Assembly: GCF_017591435.1 (NCBI RefSeq)
Contig: NC_059268.1
Span: 14,326,684 to 14,390,683, forward strand
Direction of reading: 5' to 3'
DNA: 64,000 nucleotides
Source: Portunus trituberculatus
Taxonomy: Eukaryota; Arthropoda; Malacostraca; Decapoda; Portunidae
The stretch's first letter is position 1; the number at the start of each line of letters is the position of its first letter. Position numbers and translations under genes: made by a program. Positions 25,005-36,685 of the stretch are shown piece by piece. Below the pieces are notes generated by a model that was not told the DNA's origin, did no database searches, and was given only the letters and a program-made list of their open reading frames with translations.

Positions 25005-25926
25005 TACCCCAACTCCTTTTATTAGTAATTTACATACATTTATAATGAGGTTTCAAGACACTAATTCTTCTATTTTCAATGATTTTCAAGATATCTCTTG
25101 GGATTGGCAACTCGTTAGCCACTTTTTTTTATTTTTCCTTTTTTTTGTCTCTTGGGAAGTGGTCCTCTTTCAGAAAATAAGAAATAGAAAATAATACTTA
25201 CACATTGCAGGTCTCATGATTAGTCTACACCTATCAACCTGCATTGTATCAGTGGGAAGGAAGACAATATTACATGAAAATAAAATCCTTTTTTTTCAAA
25301 TTTATCTCTTAATTTATGGTTAAATTATACTGTCATTTGTCAATTACAATTCAGTTTAATCCTGAATCAATTCATAATACAATGGTTGTATTGTAAAAGA
25401 AGCATTGAAGCAATCAAAACAACCATTATTGCACCTTTAATTATTTCAGTATCTGATAAAAATTGTTCTTAAAAGCCATGGGTATAATTTGGAATTCCAT
25501 GAGCAGTTTTTACCAATTGACAATGCAAGTTCTTGTTGAACTAGAATCCTGAAGATCCCACTTAAAATAGAGCCCATTAAAAAAGGATAAAATGAGATGC
25601 ATGTCATAAACCATGCCCTGATTGGCTGAGAGAGGCATGTGTTTCCCAGCTCAAGCACTCACATGCTGACTCAAGAGTTTATAGGTAGTTGCCTTTTTTG
25701 CTTTTCATCCCACAGGTGATGTAAAAAAAAAAAAAAAAAAAAAAAAATACATCACATTCAACCCTCTGTTTGAAACCATTATAGTTCCTTTTTCTATAAT
25801 GTACCATAAGAAGTAGATCCATTGGTGAGTGTTTGCCCTTTGAGCTTGCAATGATAACTTTACTGTGGCACATGTGGCAAGTTCATCCATTGTGTTCTAG
25901 ATGCCTCATATGTCCTTCACTTAACA
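25005..25926. other. AT-rich intergenic
   Basis: Contains poly-T and poly-A runs (for example 25721-25747). No gene seen. Confidence 0.5.
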
Positions 25927-26243
25927 CAATGGTTCTCAAACTGCGGTATGCGAAGGCCTACCAGGTGGTGGTACGTGAGCACTTTTAGATCATATGCAAT
26001 TTTAAGTTAGATTAAATCAATTCATTTTTCAGAAAAATTATCATTGCCTTACACAAGATAATCTAGCATCGATCAGCTGGAGAGGAAGAAACAGACGTAT
26101 CCCTCACATTACATTGAATTGTTTCATTTGTAAGTTCTGTTTCTGAATAAATTGATATTTGAGTTTTCAGGAACCAGGTGGTACACAAGGACTGTAAGGG
26201 ATCTCCAAGTGGTACTCACCCAGGAAAAGTTTGGGAACCACTG
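25927..26243. mobile_element. hAT-like MITE
   Basis: The ends are inverted repeats: CAATGGTTCTCAAACTGCGG on the left and AAAAGTTTGGGAACCACTG on the right. CAGTGGTTCTCAAACT is the classic hAT (Charlie-like) terminus. The interior repeats the theme of tandem GGTGGT and GGTAC motifs and has no transposase. A target duplication is not clear. Confidence 0.7.
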
Positions 26244-26362
26244 AGTCATAACAAGACAAAAATAGTAATTAAGTGTTAAATTCATTGCAAATGGTGAGAC
26301 CCTGGAGTGGTATGCAAAAAAGATCGATCATAAGTCTGTTATGAGATGGATGCAGCTTGCTT

Positions 26363-28839
26363 TCAGCTGTCTTCCTTCTCATCACTGTCTTCTTCCTCTT
26401 CATCATATGACTCATCCTCACTATTCAAATTTAGGTCCTGTAAATCTTCATAAAATTCATCATCTTCCATTTCCTTCATGAGTTCTTCCAGTTTTTGTCG
26501 AGCATTCTTGAAGTACTCGTCCATAGAGACAGCAACTTCATCCTCCTCATTCTCATGTTCACTGGTGACACTCTCCACCTCAGAACTCTTGTTAGGCTTC
26601 TTCCGACGCTTGGTCTTACCCTCCAACTTCTCCAAGTACCTGCAATGAATAAAGAAACTCAGCTATGGAAGCTTCCCTATAAGTAAGGAAACTTGAGCAG
26701 TGGACACCCAAATTATAACAAAACAAAACAACAAGTACATCCTCACTCAAATAATCTATTCAAGAGGAGTGTTGTAGCATAATGTTGTTTGTAGAATATG
26801 CGACAAATCTTTCCTTGTAACCTGAACATTATTTATACATGCAATGAATGAAGACACTAAAACTATGAAAATTTTACCAAATATCTGTGATGAATCAACT
26901 TGAACAATTTAAATGTATGAAGAAATGTTTACAAGTAAGAAATTCTGAAAAGCAGGCTGAATTATCTGCAATGTCAGTAACTATGAACACATCAGAGAAA
27001 GACCTATGATACTACACCTATAATATGCCCGTCGTTTGCGTTCTGAGAGACACTTCACTTCTGCCTCTAGTTCTGCCATAGTCTGGAGGTGTTCCTGTAA
27101 AGAAAGTCCATTATAATTAATTTCCTCAATAAAGAAATGTCAAAATAGTACTATGTATCACAGTCTCCACCGAGTCACTGACTGTTAACCAAAGACAGAG
27201 AAAGAAAAAAACAAAACAAAAAAAACAAGACAAACATATACAGAAAAAGGGAGCAACAAAAAGAAAGAGGTAAAATGAAAAGAATATTAAGTGGTAAATT
27301 TAAGACCATGCACTAATCATAACAGCAGTATACTTGTTATGACAGCACAAACTTTCCAACTACACTGTGCTTAACACATCTACATTACAATTCTACACAA
27401 CACATTACCACACTAAGATACATTTTTCTTCCTACAAACAGCAATATCTATTTATTACTCTTGTTTCTTCCCACATACCATCCAGTTAACGTAATGTAAT
27501 TCAGCTATACTGTATAGGCTCATTGAGATGTAGAGTTCTATTACTGTTTTATATTTAAATGGAAATTAGGTACTTTTCACCTATGGCTCGGAACATCAAG
27601 GCAGCAGAAGTAAAAAAAACTGGCCACTGAACTCCATATGTCAAAGTTCAAGACAAGTATAACTATCAGGACTATGTCATTACTTCCTAGTACGTATATG
27701 CAGAACATAGAGGCAAGTCTTACTGTTTTTGATGGAGGTTTATGTGCAATAATATCTTCCTTCTTCCCACACTTGCAGCAGACTTGTAACTCCTTAGCAC
27801 AAGAATTGCAGACAGTGTGATAAGCATCCTGTTGAGATAAGAACACTGGCTTTTTCATCCTGTACATTAAATACTGTTTTACTGTTTATTGAGTTTATAG
27901 GCTTTATTCATTCCATCAAAGAAAGGCACTCTACAAAGCTACCATGACTGAATTTTGAACACAGTGGTATGAGTTTGGTATAATCATAGAAAAAAAAAAA
28001 AAATAAATAAATAAATCACAATCATGTACACACAGACACACTAACCATGCTAATCTCTATCTTTTTCATCATTACACAATATATTTCCCTTGATATTTCT
28101 CTCCTGCCATAATCACAGCGCACATACAACTCAAAAATCCATCAGCAGAATACTACAGTTCACAAGGCAGGGTGAGGGAGAATGATGCCCTTTACATGCT
28201 TTTCCCAACAGTGATAAAGTATGAACAGTCAATTACTTTAATGTTCTTCTGGTGACATCTAGTGCAGGTTTTGGGTTGTGACAGAGGCTTGTATTTCTTG
28301 TATTTCACTTTCCAGGCAATCACTTCCTGACACCGCTTGCAAACCTGTCCAGAAAAAAAGGCAGAACTGTAAATCTTAAAATGGTACTCAGTAAAAATCA
28401 CAGGTTGATTGCTTACTAAGCCTTAAGTATCACATTTTTGTTTATGCAAGAGAGAAAAACTGGCCAAGGGCAAAAAAAAAAAAAAAAAAAAAGGCCCAGT
28501 TAGTTGCCATCCTATTGCAGGTAAAAGAGTTAACCAAAAAAATGGGATAGATGACTTTAAACCTTCCTCTTAAATGAAGCCAAGTCATAGGAAGTTGGAA
28601 ATACAGAAGCTGGTAGGGAGTTTTAGTTTACTCGGCAACATGTACATCTGATCTCTAACTAAATGGGCTTACATTTTTGTTTACTTAGTTCCCGAAAGCC
28701 TACAGTTACCTCGGTAATCTCCATGTTGTTCATTGCAAGAGTTTGCTTGCTGCTGTCGTGGATGTTGTTCTTGAAGGCAGTGATGTTACTGTGCTTCTGC
28801 TTACGGGTGCGGGAAGTATTTCCTCGTTGACAACTCATT
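26363..28839 (-). CDS. C9orf85: C9orf85-family zinc-ribbon protein, complete
   Basis: Five exons on the minus strand give 231 residues: 28838-28710, 28344-28237, 27828-27724, 27094-27018 and 26639-26363 (stop). All introns are GT..AG and the phases agree. Residues 1-10 (MSCQRGNTSR) match the family's MSSQKGN-type start, which decides between two ATGs 6 nt apart; a likely 3' splice site (AG at 28841-28840) would also place the upstream ATG in an intron. Four Cys pairs form the zinc-binding core: C45/C48, C70/C73, C86/C89, and C96 or C97 with C99 in CCKCGKKED. The WKVKYKKYKPLSQPK stretch is diagnostic. After residue 140 the tail is Lys/Arg-rich, then strongly acidic, and longer than the roughly 180-residue vertebrate protein. 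The family is conserved in animals but its biochemical role is not established; the core suggests a nucleic-acid or protein adaptor. Confidence 0.88.
28458..28640 (-). mobile_element. LINE 3'-end repeat (GGCCAAGGGCAA family)
   Basis: On the + strand: CTGGCCAAGGGCAA, an A run, GGCCCAGTTAGTTGCCAT, ACCTTCCTCTTAAATGAAGC, AAGTCATAGGAAGTTGGAAA and TACAGAAGC. Read on the minus strand, the last part encodes the LPASVFPTSYD...FKREVSRHL-like end of a LINE ORF, followed by its 3' UTR. Other copies lie at 36935, 45455 and 48165. It is inside intron 1 of the C9orf85 gene. Confidence 0.65.
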
Positions 28840-29889
28840 CTCATGAAATAAAGGAACAGTTAGAAAATCATTTACAGTTCTTCCTGTCCATCATTTTATA
28901 TGAATCTAATGAAGACTAAATGCAGTGGCTCCTCAAATTATTATGTTGTGACACATTAAGTAATTAAGAAAGTGGCAAAACAGAGAAGAAAAATCACTGG
29001 TAATGTTATGATAGCTGAAAAAAGATAAGTGTGCAGTTCAAGATGGTTAGAATGAAAGGATCTTGCTGCTGAGACACCTAAGAATTTCGGCTGTAAAATA
29101 GATGTTTATAAATACTGAACAGTAACTAACATATCACACCTGGCTTAAAGTGTCTTAATGTATATCCTAAGCTATTCAAAGATTAATTCTCTAGCTAGAG
29201 AAATGATGTAAGAGCTTGAAGCCGCTATGGGGCGCACGTGTGGGGCAGAGAGGTGTGTGCCACAGTGCCACCCAACCTATCCGCGTGCCAGCTGCCAGTC
29301 AACTCACTTGGTTAATAATAGTCCACCTTTATCATGTCATATTAACATGCATCTCTTCTTATACGTTTAATCTTAACTGAATACAACTAACCTGCTGCGT
29401 CAAGAAGGGTGGGCAATGTCACTGAAGAAAAGATAAAAACACGTGTATAGACGTAAACACAACAGACAACAGTGTTCTATTTTGGTGCATCAGTCTTGAG
29501 TCTTGACAACGGTGCAGGGAACAGCTGACAGAAGCACACTCCTTGTTTCAAATCTACCACACATATACTACTGTAAAAACAAAACCAATTTCAAGAATAG
29601 TGTGATGACTTAGAAGAATCATTGGTTTTGCAAAAATAACTCTACGTAATTTAATAACACAGCTGATAAATCAGCTGATTGTTGTAAACAGTGCACAACT
29701 CGAGCTTGTCTCTGCTTTTCATGTCTCGTTGTTCCTTGAAGCCAACATTCCGACGGACACCAGACCAGATTGGGCCCTGAAGGCAGCCAGGAGACTCTAC
29801 ACGCTGATACTTATTATAATCTTCATAAACAACGTAACTACAATTTCTCAATAACAAAAATACAAAACACAATAAAAACAAAAAATTGA
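28840..29889. other. Upstream region of the C9orf85 gene
   Basis: Mostly AT-rich with a GC-richer patch at 29219-29300 (GGGGCGCACGTGTGGGGC). That patch could belong to the promoter or 5' UTR exon of the minus-strand gene. No other gene is seen. Confidence 0.35.
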
Positions 29890-31500
29890 AATTTTTAAGT
29901 TTATAGATGAAATACGTAATTTAGATGTTGGCGACATGGTCATGGCCAATTTTGATATTAAATCATTGTTCACTAATATATATCTTGAAGAAACAATACG
30001 CTTAGTCTGTGATGACTTAAGTTTAAGGACAACACTATTCTTGGCAACTTTTCGAAAACACAATCCAACAATTTGTAATATCTTGCTGTTAAAGACTGAC
30101 CTTTTCTGTTTAATAAGAAGCTATATATTCAGACGGACGGTGTGGCCATGGGTTCTTGTTTGGGTCCTACACTGGCGAATGCTTTTCTGTGTCTAAATTA
30201 AATTAATTGGTTAGGGGATTGCCCTTGTTTTAAACCTGTTTATTTCTGTAGATGTGTTGATGATTGTTTTATTCTTTTTAGGGACTCTACACAAATTCCA
30301 TTGTTTTAAGATTACATTAACGCTAGACACCCGAATATAAAATTTACCTGTGAAATGGAGAATAATGGTACTCTACCTTTCCGACAAGGTGATATTAGAA
30401 ATGCTTCTAACAGTGTGAACTAAACTGTGAGACACTTCATACTTATGTGCGGTTTATTGGGAGAAATTGCAATTATACCGAATTAATTTCCTTTCTCTTG
30501 TGTCATAGCCATAGCCTTTCAAGGTCAATGCAATTAAGACATTATTATATAGATATTACAGCCTAACCTCTTCTTGGGATTTGTTTGATAAGGAGATTAA
30601 GTTTCTCACTATTTTTTTTTCTCAATAAAGGTTTTCTTCGTAGTATTACTATTATTAATTCAACTATCTCAGACTCCAGAGAAAGCAAGAGAATATATTA
30701 CGTTACCCTTTTATGGCTAGCTGAGTTATTCTATCAGGAAAACCCTTAGTAGTTCTTTGAAAACATATTATCCTGACGCTAATTTTTTCTTTGTTTTCAC
30801 TAATCGTCACACTATTGGCTCTCTTTAAATTCAAAAGACAGTGTCCTTGCGAATCTCGCCTCTAATGTCGTATATGAATTTATCTGTTCATGCTGTAAAG
30901 CACGATACATAGGTGAGACTCGCAGAAACTTACCACACAGAATAGCTGAGCACAAAGGTTTTTCTGTTAGAACTAATGGACTTTTATGTAATCCCTCCTT
31001 TTCTGCAATTAGAACACACATCCCTTTGGTGTCACTGATTTCAAAATTTTACAAAGATCCAACACTGATATTGAGCTCTTAGAAGCACTATTCATAAAAC
31101 ATATACAACCAGACTTGAATAATCAACTTGTGTCGACTAGGCTTCACACTTTCCAATAAAAGTTTTGAATATTTGCTTCACCTTCCTCTCCTACTTTTCT
31201 TCTCACATTACCTCAACCATTCTCACTCGTCCTTCCTCTACACCTTGTAGCATATACATCCAGGTTGGTTTCCCTTGATTTTGTATTTTACCATGTGTTA
31301 TTGCATTTTATATCATTCTGTGCATTGTTAGCTATGTATTTCAGTTTAGAATCTTTATATTTTTTAAATTTTTGTTTTAACTTTTTATAATGTCTTTGTA
31401 AGACTTTTTTATATTTATGTACTTAGTTTTTATAACCTTGTTATAGATCCTGAAGATGCCTTCTGATGAAAGGCAAAACATCAATGATAAAGCAGGACAA
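29890..31500 (+). mobile_element. Decayed Penelope-like retroelement (RT plus GIY-YIG)
   Basis: In order: an RT motif A-like MANFDIKSLFTNIYLEETIR (about 29940), a motif B-like DGVAMGSCLGPTLANAF in another frame (about 30135), RCVDDCFILF with the VDD catalytic pair (about 30245), INARHPNIKFTCEMENNGTL (about 30310), and a C-terminal GIY-YIG segment with VVYEFICSCCKARYIGETRR and NLPHRIAEHKG (about 30865-30960), ending ELLEALFIKHIQPDLNNQL. Frame changes and stops break it many times. Near 31450 the 3' region has a GATGCCTTCTGATGAAAGGC hairpin. It is therefore a canonical endonuclease-bearing Penelope-like element that no longer codes. Confidence 0.88.
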
Positions 31501-31556
31501 ATATGAAGTTCTCTGCTGGTATCCATGTTTTAGTATCTACAGTTTCAACTATCAAC

Positions 31557-31558
<2 letters not shown>

Positions 31559-31644
<86 letters not shown>
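31559..31644. repeat. (AT)n microsatellite
   Basis: 86 bp of pure AT, directly downstream of the Penelope-like element. Confidence 0.95.
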
Positions 31645-31648
<4 letters not shown>

Positions 31649-31774
31649 GGTGGATGTGTCCAGTGTAAGCATGCCTTAGCTTTCCTTTTTGGCTGTATCA
31701 TTATCTAGGTGTACTGTCACGTGATGTAGTTAAGTACACAATATTCAGTGACCTAAAGGACGTCCCCGAAGGTA

Positions 31775-34554
31775 ATGGATTCTTATGTTGACGCGAGAAA
31801 GTATGTTAAAGAAGACGCCGGGGTGAAGGTTGATGTGGTTAGTATAATGTATTATTTTGTTATGAAAGGAAATCCTCAGATTTCTGATTTCGATGGAGTT
31901 ACTTCACATGTATATCTAGACGAAATATATGCCTTAAAAATTAGAAAGTTCAGAAGAAGAATCAAAAGACCTGAATTAATCTTAAGCTAATCTAACATTT
32001 CCCTTAGATAGAGAGTAATATTATTTCAGTATTGTCCAAATGTTTCTATTGCAGTCAGTGATCATTCCAGTACACAATGGGGCCACATGGTTGGATGCCT
32101 GTCTTGCCTCAGTGGAGCAGCAGCAGCTTCAGCAAAACGGTGCAGTGCTTATGGTGGAGGTGTCTCTCTTCCTTGACTCCTGCACTGATGCTTCGGAGAC
32201 TGTGGTGCAGCAGTGGATCCCGCCACTGCAGAGGAAGGGATGCTGTGTCACCTTGACCACTGAACACAACAGCAGCCCCAGAGGAGGTACTGTACATCAC
32301 TTACCTCTTTATTTTATCAATGATTTTCTTGTCTTGTTCTGAGTTTAACTTGTGTTTCCCTAGGTGTACTAGTTTAATGATGATTATAAATTTAAAGTTT
32401 CTCTCAGCTCTTCAAAATTTTTTTTTTCATCTTTAGGAAATGCACTCACACAACTATTAATATGCGTAGTACTTTTGTCCTGCACAGTTGGGTATGCCAA
32501 GAACAGGGCTGTGGAGCAGAGTCGAGGAGAGTTCCTGTGTTTTCTTGATGCAGTAAGTTATTGGCTGATTATCCTGCGTGTGTGTGTATGTCTTTGTAGT
32601 AGCAAAAGTACAATTAGCTCTCAATAATGATACATACTCGAGTCAGATATGCTACATTCTTATGTCCAGTATACTTACACTAGTACAACGGTTTTCAGGA
32701 TGATGTTATGATGCCTACAAGAATACGGAAGCAATATGAACTTGCTTGCAAAGCTTCTAATGCTGTGAGTGAGTCTTGCAACTTTTCAATTGCACATTGT
32801 GTCTGCCTATATCTAATGCATACTCCTAAGGATGTTCTCATCAAGGATTTGGCTAGAAAAAGAGTCCTTATTTATTCCTGCCTTTGCCTTCCCTTCTTGT
32901 GTGCCTTAATCCTCTTATTCTCATGTTATTCTCCTTTCATGCATAAAGTACTGTGTCCCACAATTTCAATTCCCCATGCTTTTTACCTTCATTTGTTTCC
33001 CTTTCTTTTCTACTAACATTTTTATTTTATTCACTGATGTGTAAGCAAATGTATGCATTGATAGCAACTGTCATCTCCTTACTTATTATATTTACTTATA
33101 GTTCTACAGTACTTATAGTACTCTATTTCTTTCCTTTCCATTCTACAGATTGTGGGGTGCCGCTTTGTGCGAGATCCTCCAGAGTCCACTGTGCGGTTCA
33201 CTCGCTGGGCCAACACTCTCACCCAAGAGCAACTGCAGCTTCAGGTGTTCATGTCACATGGCCCCACTGTCATCATGCCCACCTGGTTCTGTCACCGCAG
33301 AGTTTTTGACCAGTGAGTGTTGTGGTCATTCTTTGTGGTGTGTTCTTGTGCACTATCACCAGGAAGTCTCAGTGGGTGATGTGTTTTTCATATTAAGAAT
33401 GGAAATTTTTTTTATTAAACTTTCTCTAGAATCATGAAAACATCCTTGAAAACTTGCTTTAACACCTTGAAAGAAGTCAAGATAAGAAACAAAATATTTA
33501 AGAATAGGGACATAGAAATAATTTAATAAATATAGTAGACCTTGCATTGCAGCGTTGGTGGCTTCAGTGAGGAAGGAGCAGGAACCCCAGAGGATCTCAT
33601 ATTCTTTTTCCACCACCTGAGACTCAGAGGGAAGGTCTTGCGGCATGATGATGAGCTCCTGGTGTACCGGTACCACCCCCAGGCCACCACATTCTCTATA
33701 GACGAGTGAGTTAAGGAAGGGACATGTTTGATATGTCATTGCATTAATTTCTTTCTGGCTAATATATTGCAAGCATTCTTACATTTCAGGCAAACCATTT
33801 GGGACCTGCGAATGAAGGAGCTTGAGGCACGAGTGCTGTGTTCCTGGGAGGCCTTCACCATATGGAATGCAGGGAAACAGGGCCGCAAATTTTACAGGTC
33901 AGTGCAGGTACATTGAGGGGATCCATTTGTGCTCCTCTTTTGTGTGAAGTGGATGATAATATATAAGTAAATAAAGAAACACAAAGAAAAAAAATCCTTG
34001 ATGTAAGAAACTATTTGAGTTGAAGGCCAACATATTTTGTCTTGAAATCTGCTTTACTGAATGCAGCTTGTTATATAAAGGGATTTGTTTGATAATACAT
34101 ATGTATTTGAATCGGCATTTCTAGTTTTACAGGCTTTTTGGTGCATTCAGTGAGAATTTGTTTGATATGATATGCACTGGTTTGTAGATCACTGAGCAAG
34201 GAGGCCCAGAGGAAGGTTGTGGCATTCTGTGATGTGGATGCCAAGAAGATCAACTCATTCTACACTTATGAAGAATCACTAGAAAGACCGAAGCCCAAAG
34301 TTCCCATTGTGCATTTCACTGAAGCTCGCCCTCCTTTAGTGATCTGCATGAAGCTGGTGAGTGGGCATTTTTCAGTGTTTCCAAGGCAGCATGTTGTAAA
34401 TAAAAGACATGTCTTGACCAAAGTGAGGAGAGTGGAGAAGAGTGAGAACCATCAGCAGTTTCCTTTGTTCCAGGAGTTGACAGGAGGCAAGTTTGAAGAG
34501 AACTTGGCATCTCTGAAGCTTGAGGAAGGAAAGGATTACCACCTCTTTAACTGA
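31775..34554 (+). CDS. B3GNTL1: Queuosine-tRNA galactosyltransferase (B3GNTL1), GT2 family
   Basis: Nine exons give about 366 residues (human about 361): 31775-31837, 32055-32286, 32488-32552, 32699-32764, 33149-33312, 33553-33705, 33790-33897, 34188-34356 and 34474-34554. All phases agree. The first exon is the least sure: its donor is GTTAGT, but it yields KVDV joined to SVIIPVHNG, the usual GT2 start. Motifs: SVIIPVHN nucleotide-sugar fold start; CFLDADD with the metal-binding Asp cluster at about 116-122, split by an intron; VGYAKNRAVEQ; GPTVIMPTWFC; PEDLIFFFHHL; and the family-specific C terminus WEAFTIWNAGKQGRKFYR plus VVAFCDVDAKKI. The human protein was long named a beta-1,3-GlcNAc transferase-like enzyme. 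Work from 2023 identified it as QTGAL, which galactosylates queuosine at the wobble base of cytosolic tRNA-Tyr. A poly(A) signal AATAAA lies at 34671. Confidence 0.92.
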
Positions 34555-34670
34555 GCTGCCTCACTAGCATAGTAACAAGTGCCTTTGTATGACAATTAAG
34601 TTAATATTTCACCACATGCAAGGTGGCTCCCAAGAATGGTGTCCCTTTCATGGTGAGTGAAAGCTAAAGA

Positions 34671-34676
34671 AATAAA
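34671..34676 (+). terminator. Poly(A) signal of B3GNTL1
   Basis: AATAAA, 117 nt after the stop codon, on the gene's strand. Confidence 0.6.
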
Positions 34677-34734
34677 AAGACTATATCTCATGGAATGGTT
34701 CCTCAACCACTTTTTCATAATTTCCTTTATAGCA

Positions 34735-35438
34735 ATTCCTTCATGAAATTTATTCCCACTCATCATCCTTAGCCATAGATTAGGAGTCTCCCCAACAGTA
34801 ACAGCCTAATTACAGAGTCCATTCCATTCATCTGTCACTATTTGAGAACCAATTCCTTCTTATCTCTCTCTCTCTCTTTCCTTCTTTCCTTTTTTTTTTA
34901 TATTTTTTTAAGTCTAATTCTTCAAGCTTGAACACATTATTGTTTGTCTTATCTTGCTGACTGACCCTGATGATTTTGTTTATGCCACTATCATTACATC
35001 ATCATATCACTTGAAAACCTTGCTCAAATCCATTCTCAAAGGAATGTAAATTTTAAACTTCAGTCTCTCTTTGTAGGGAAAATAAGGTCATATATTAAAT
35101 GAAGAGAATCAAGTTTATTAAGATATTTTTTCCACACTAACAATGTCATTCCATTGATCTGTCATCTCATTTATTACATATTGTCTTTATTTGTCTCAAT
35201 CACATTATGTCAATCTGTCATCTGTGCTACATTTTGCTTAAAGAAATCTTGGATACTCCTTCACTTCTTCCCAAGCAGTCACGTTACCTTGGTAATTAGC
35301 TATGCTATGTTATTTCCATTCATCCAATCAATCATGCCAACTTAGTAATCATATTCCTAAAAATTAACACGGGTATCACTTTTCTTCTCATCCATTTTAA
35401 TCATCAGTATTCACTTGTCATCAACTGTAGTGCATATC

Positions 35439-35440
<2 letters not shown>
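34735..35440. other. Intergenic between two convergent genes
   Basis: 34790-35060 resembles a decayed LINE 3' region on the minus strand (TTTGAGAACCAATTCCTTCT, then a T-rich part). TTTATT at 35186-35191 could serve as AATAAA for the minus-strand hydrolase gene. Otherwise nothing seen. Confidence 0.35.

Positions 35441-35490
<50 letters not shown>
35441..35490. repeat. (CT)n microsatellite
   Basis: Pure CT tract just downstream of the hydrolase stop codon. Confidence 0.95.
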
Positions 35491-35493
<3 letters not shown>

Positions 35494-35544
35494 CAGTCAT
35501 TTCAGTGCATCCAGTCTTAAAGATTGCTTCAAAATTCACTTAAG

Positions 35545-36685
35545 TTATGTCAGCTGTGCCATTTTCTCCAGGAAGGTGACATAGGTGGCCTTTTGTGCCC
35601 CTGTGGCAGGGATGAAGTGACCTCCAGGATGCACCAGTGTCTGAGGCTCATGGAAGTACTGCAGGAACTCGTCACTCATGTGTTTCTGTATCACCTGCAG
35701 GGTACAGCAGTAATATTAATAGTAGAGGTAGTGGTATACTATTTCTTTATGAGTATTCTAACTAGGACATTTATGTACATGTACCTGGTTCTCTTCATTG
35801 CTTGTACCAATACTTCTCAGTCTACATATATCCCATGCTATTAACAGTGCCTAGATTATGTTACTTAAAAGACTTGTGCTTACCTGGTCTTCTTCACCAA
35901 ACACATGTAGGGTGGGCAGAGTTATCTTCTCTGAGTAGAGTGCTTGGTGTGGTGAGGAACGTGACTTAAAGGCTGAGGCAAAGATGGCAAACTTGAAAGA
36001 GAAGGGTAGGTTTCCCTGTTGCTGGAGACCACAGAGGAGGCCTAGCATGGCTCCTCCTTGGCTGAAGCCCAGGAGGCCATCAAAGGGCCCATTTTCATTC
36101 ACAAAGTCTACTACAGCCTTCAGAGAATCCTGTAAATAGAATTGTATGTGAATTATGGACTTTTAAACATTTGAAGTCCCAAACATTCTTAACAAGAGAA
36201 CCGACTGTAGTAATGCCATTAAGATGAATAACACAGATAGATGAAATGAAATACTTACATTGTATCCTTTCACACACTCGGACTCATCCTGGGCCTTGAA
36301 GTAATCATTGGGCTGACTGAACCACCACCCACATCCACCGTCGTCCTTATCACCCCCATCACTGCCTGGTGTCAGTGGTGGCACTCTCACTGGCGATGTC
36401 ACAAACACAAACTCTGCATGCTTCTTCAGCAGCTTCCTGTATGAAAATAATACACAACTCTAAAACAGCCATGACTTAAGACTATAATGAATAAAAGTTA
36501 GTCAAGACCACATCATACAAACCATACTCAAATCCTTTACACCACAAAGTCAAATAGAATCTGGTCACTGTACAGAAGATCCATTCATACCTGAAAGCTC
36601 CTGTCTTTTCCCTGAAGGTGGTGCCAGTTTGCCTGTATCCATGAAGACACAAGATCCGTAGCTTGGTTTGCTCAGCCCCACCCAT
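35545..36685 (-). CDS. OVCA2: OVCA2-type serine hydrolase (FSH1 family)
   Basis: Four minus-strand exons give 222 residues: 36685-36591, 36436-36259, 36129-35884 and 35694-35545 (stop). All introns are GT..AG with matching phases. Length and motif order match OVCA2 esterases of the FSH1 alpha/beta-hydrolase family. Visible are the N-terminal LRILCLHGYRQTG oxyanion-loop strand, FREKTGAFRK, GCGWWFSQPNDYF, the nucleophile elbow GFSQG (Ser114), LHVFGEEDQV with Asp172, and HPGGHFIP with His199, so the catalytic triad is complete. Human OVCA2 hydrolyses long-chain alkyl esters in vitro; the natural substrate is unsettled. The start ATG at 36685 gives the expected short leader; the frame upstream is open but without an ATG. 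It is convergent with B3GNTL1 and divergent from the eL19 gene. Confidence 0.92.

Noticed and set aside
31450..31485. Complete hammerhead ribozyme
   Set aside because: CTGATGA and an A-rich partner are present, but there is no stem II between them and the GAAA is missing.
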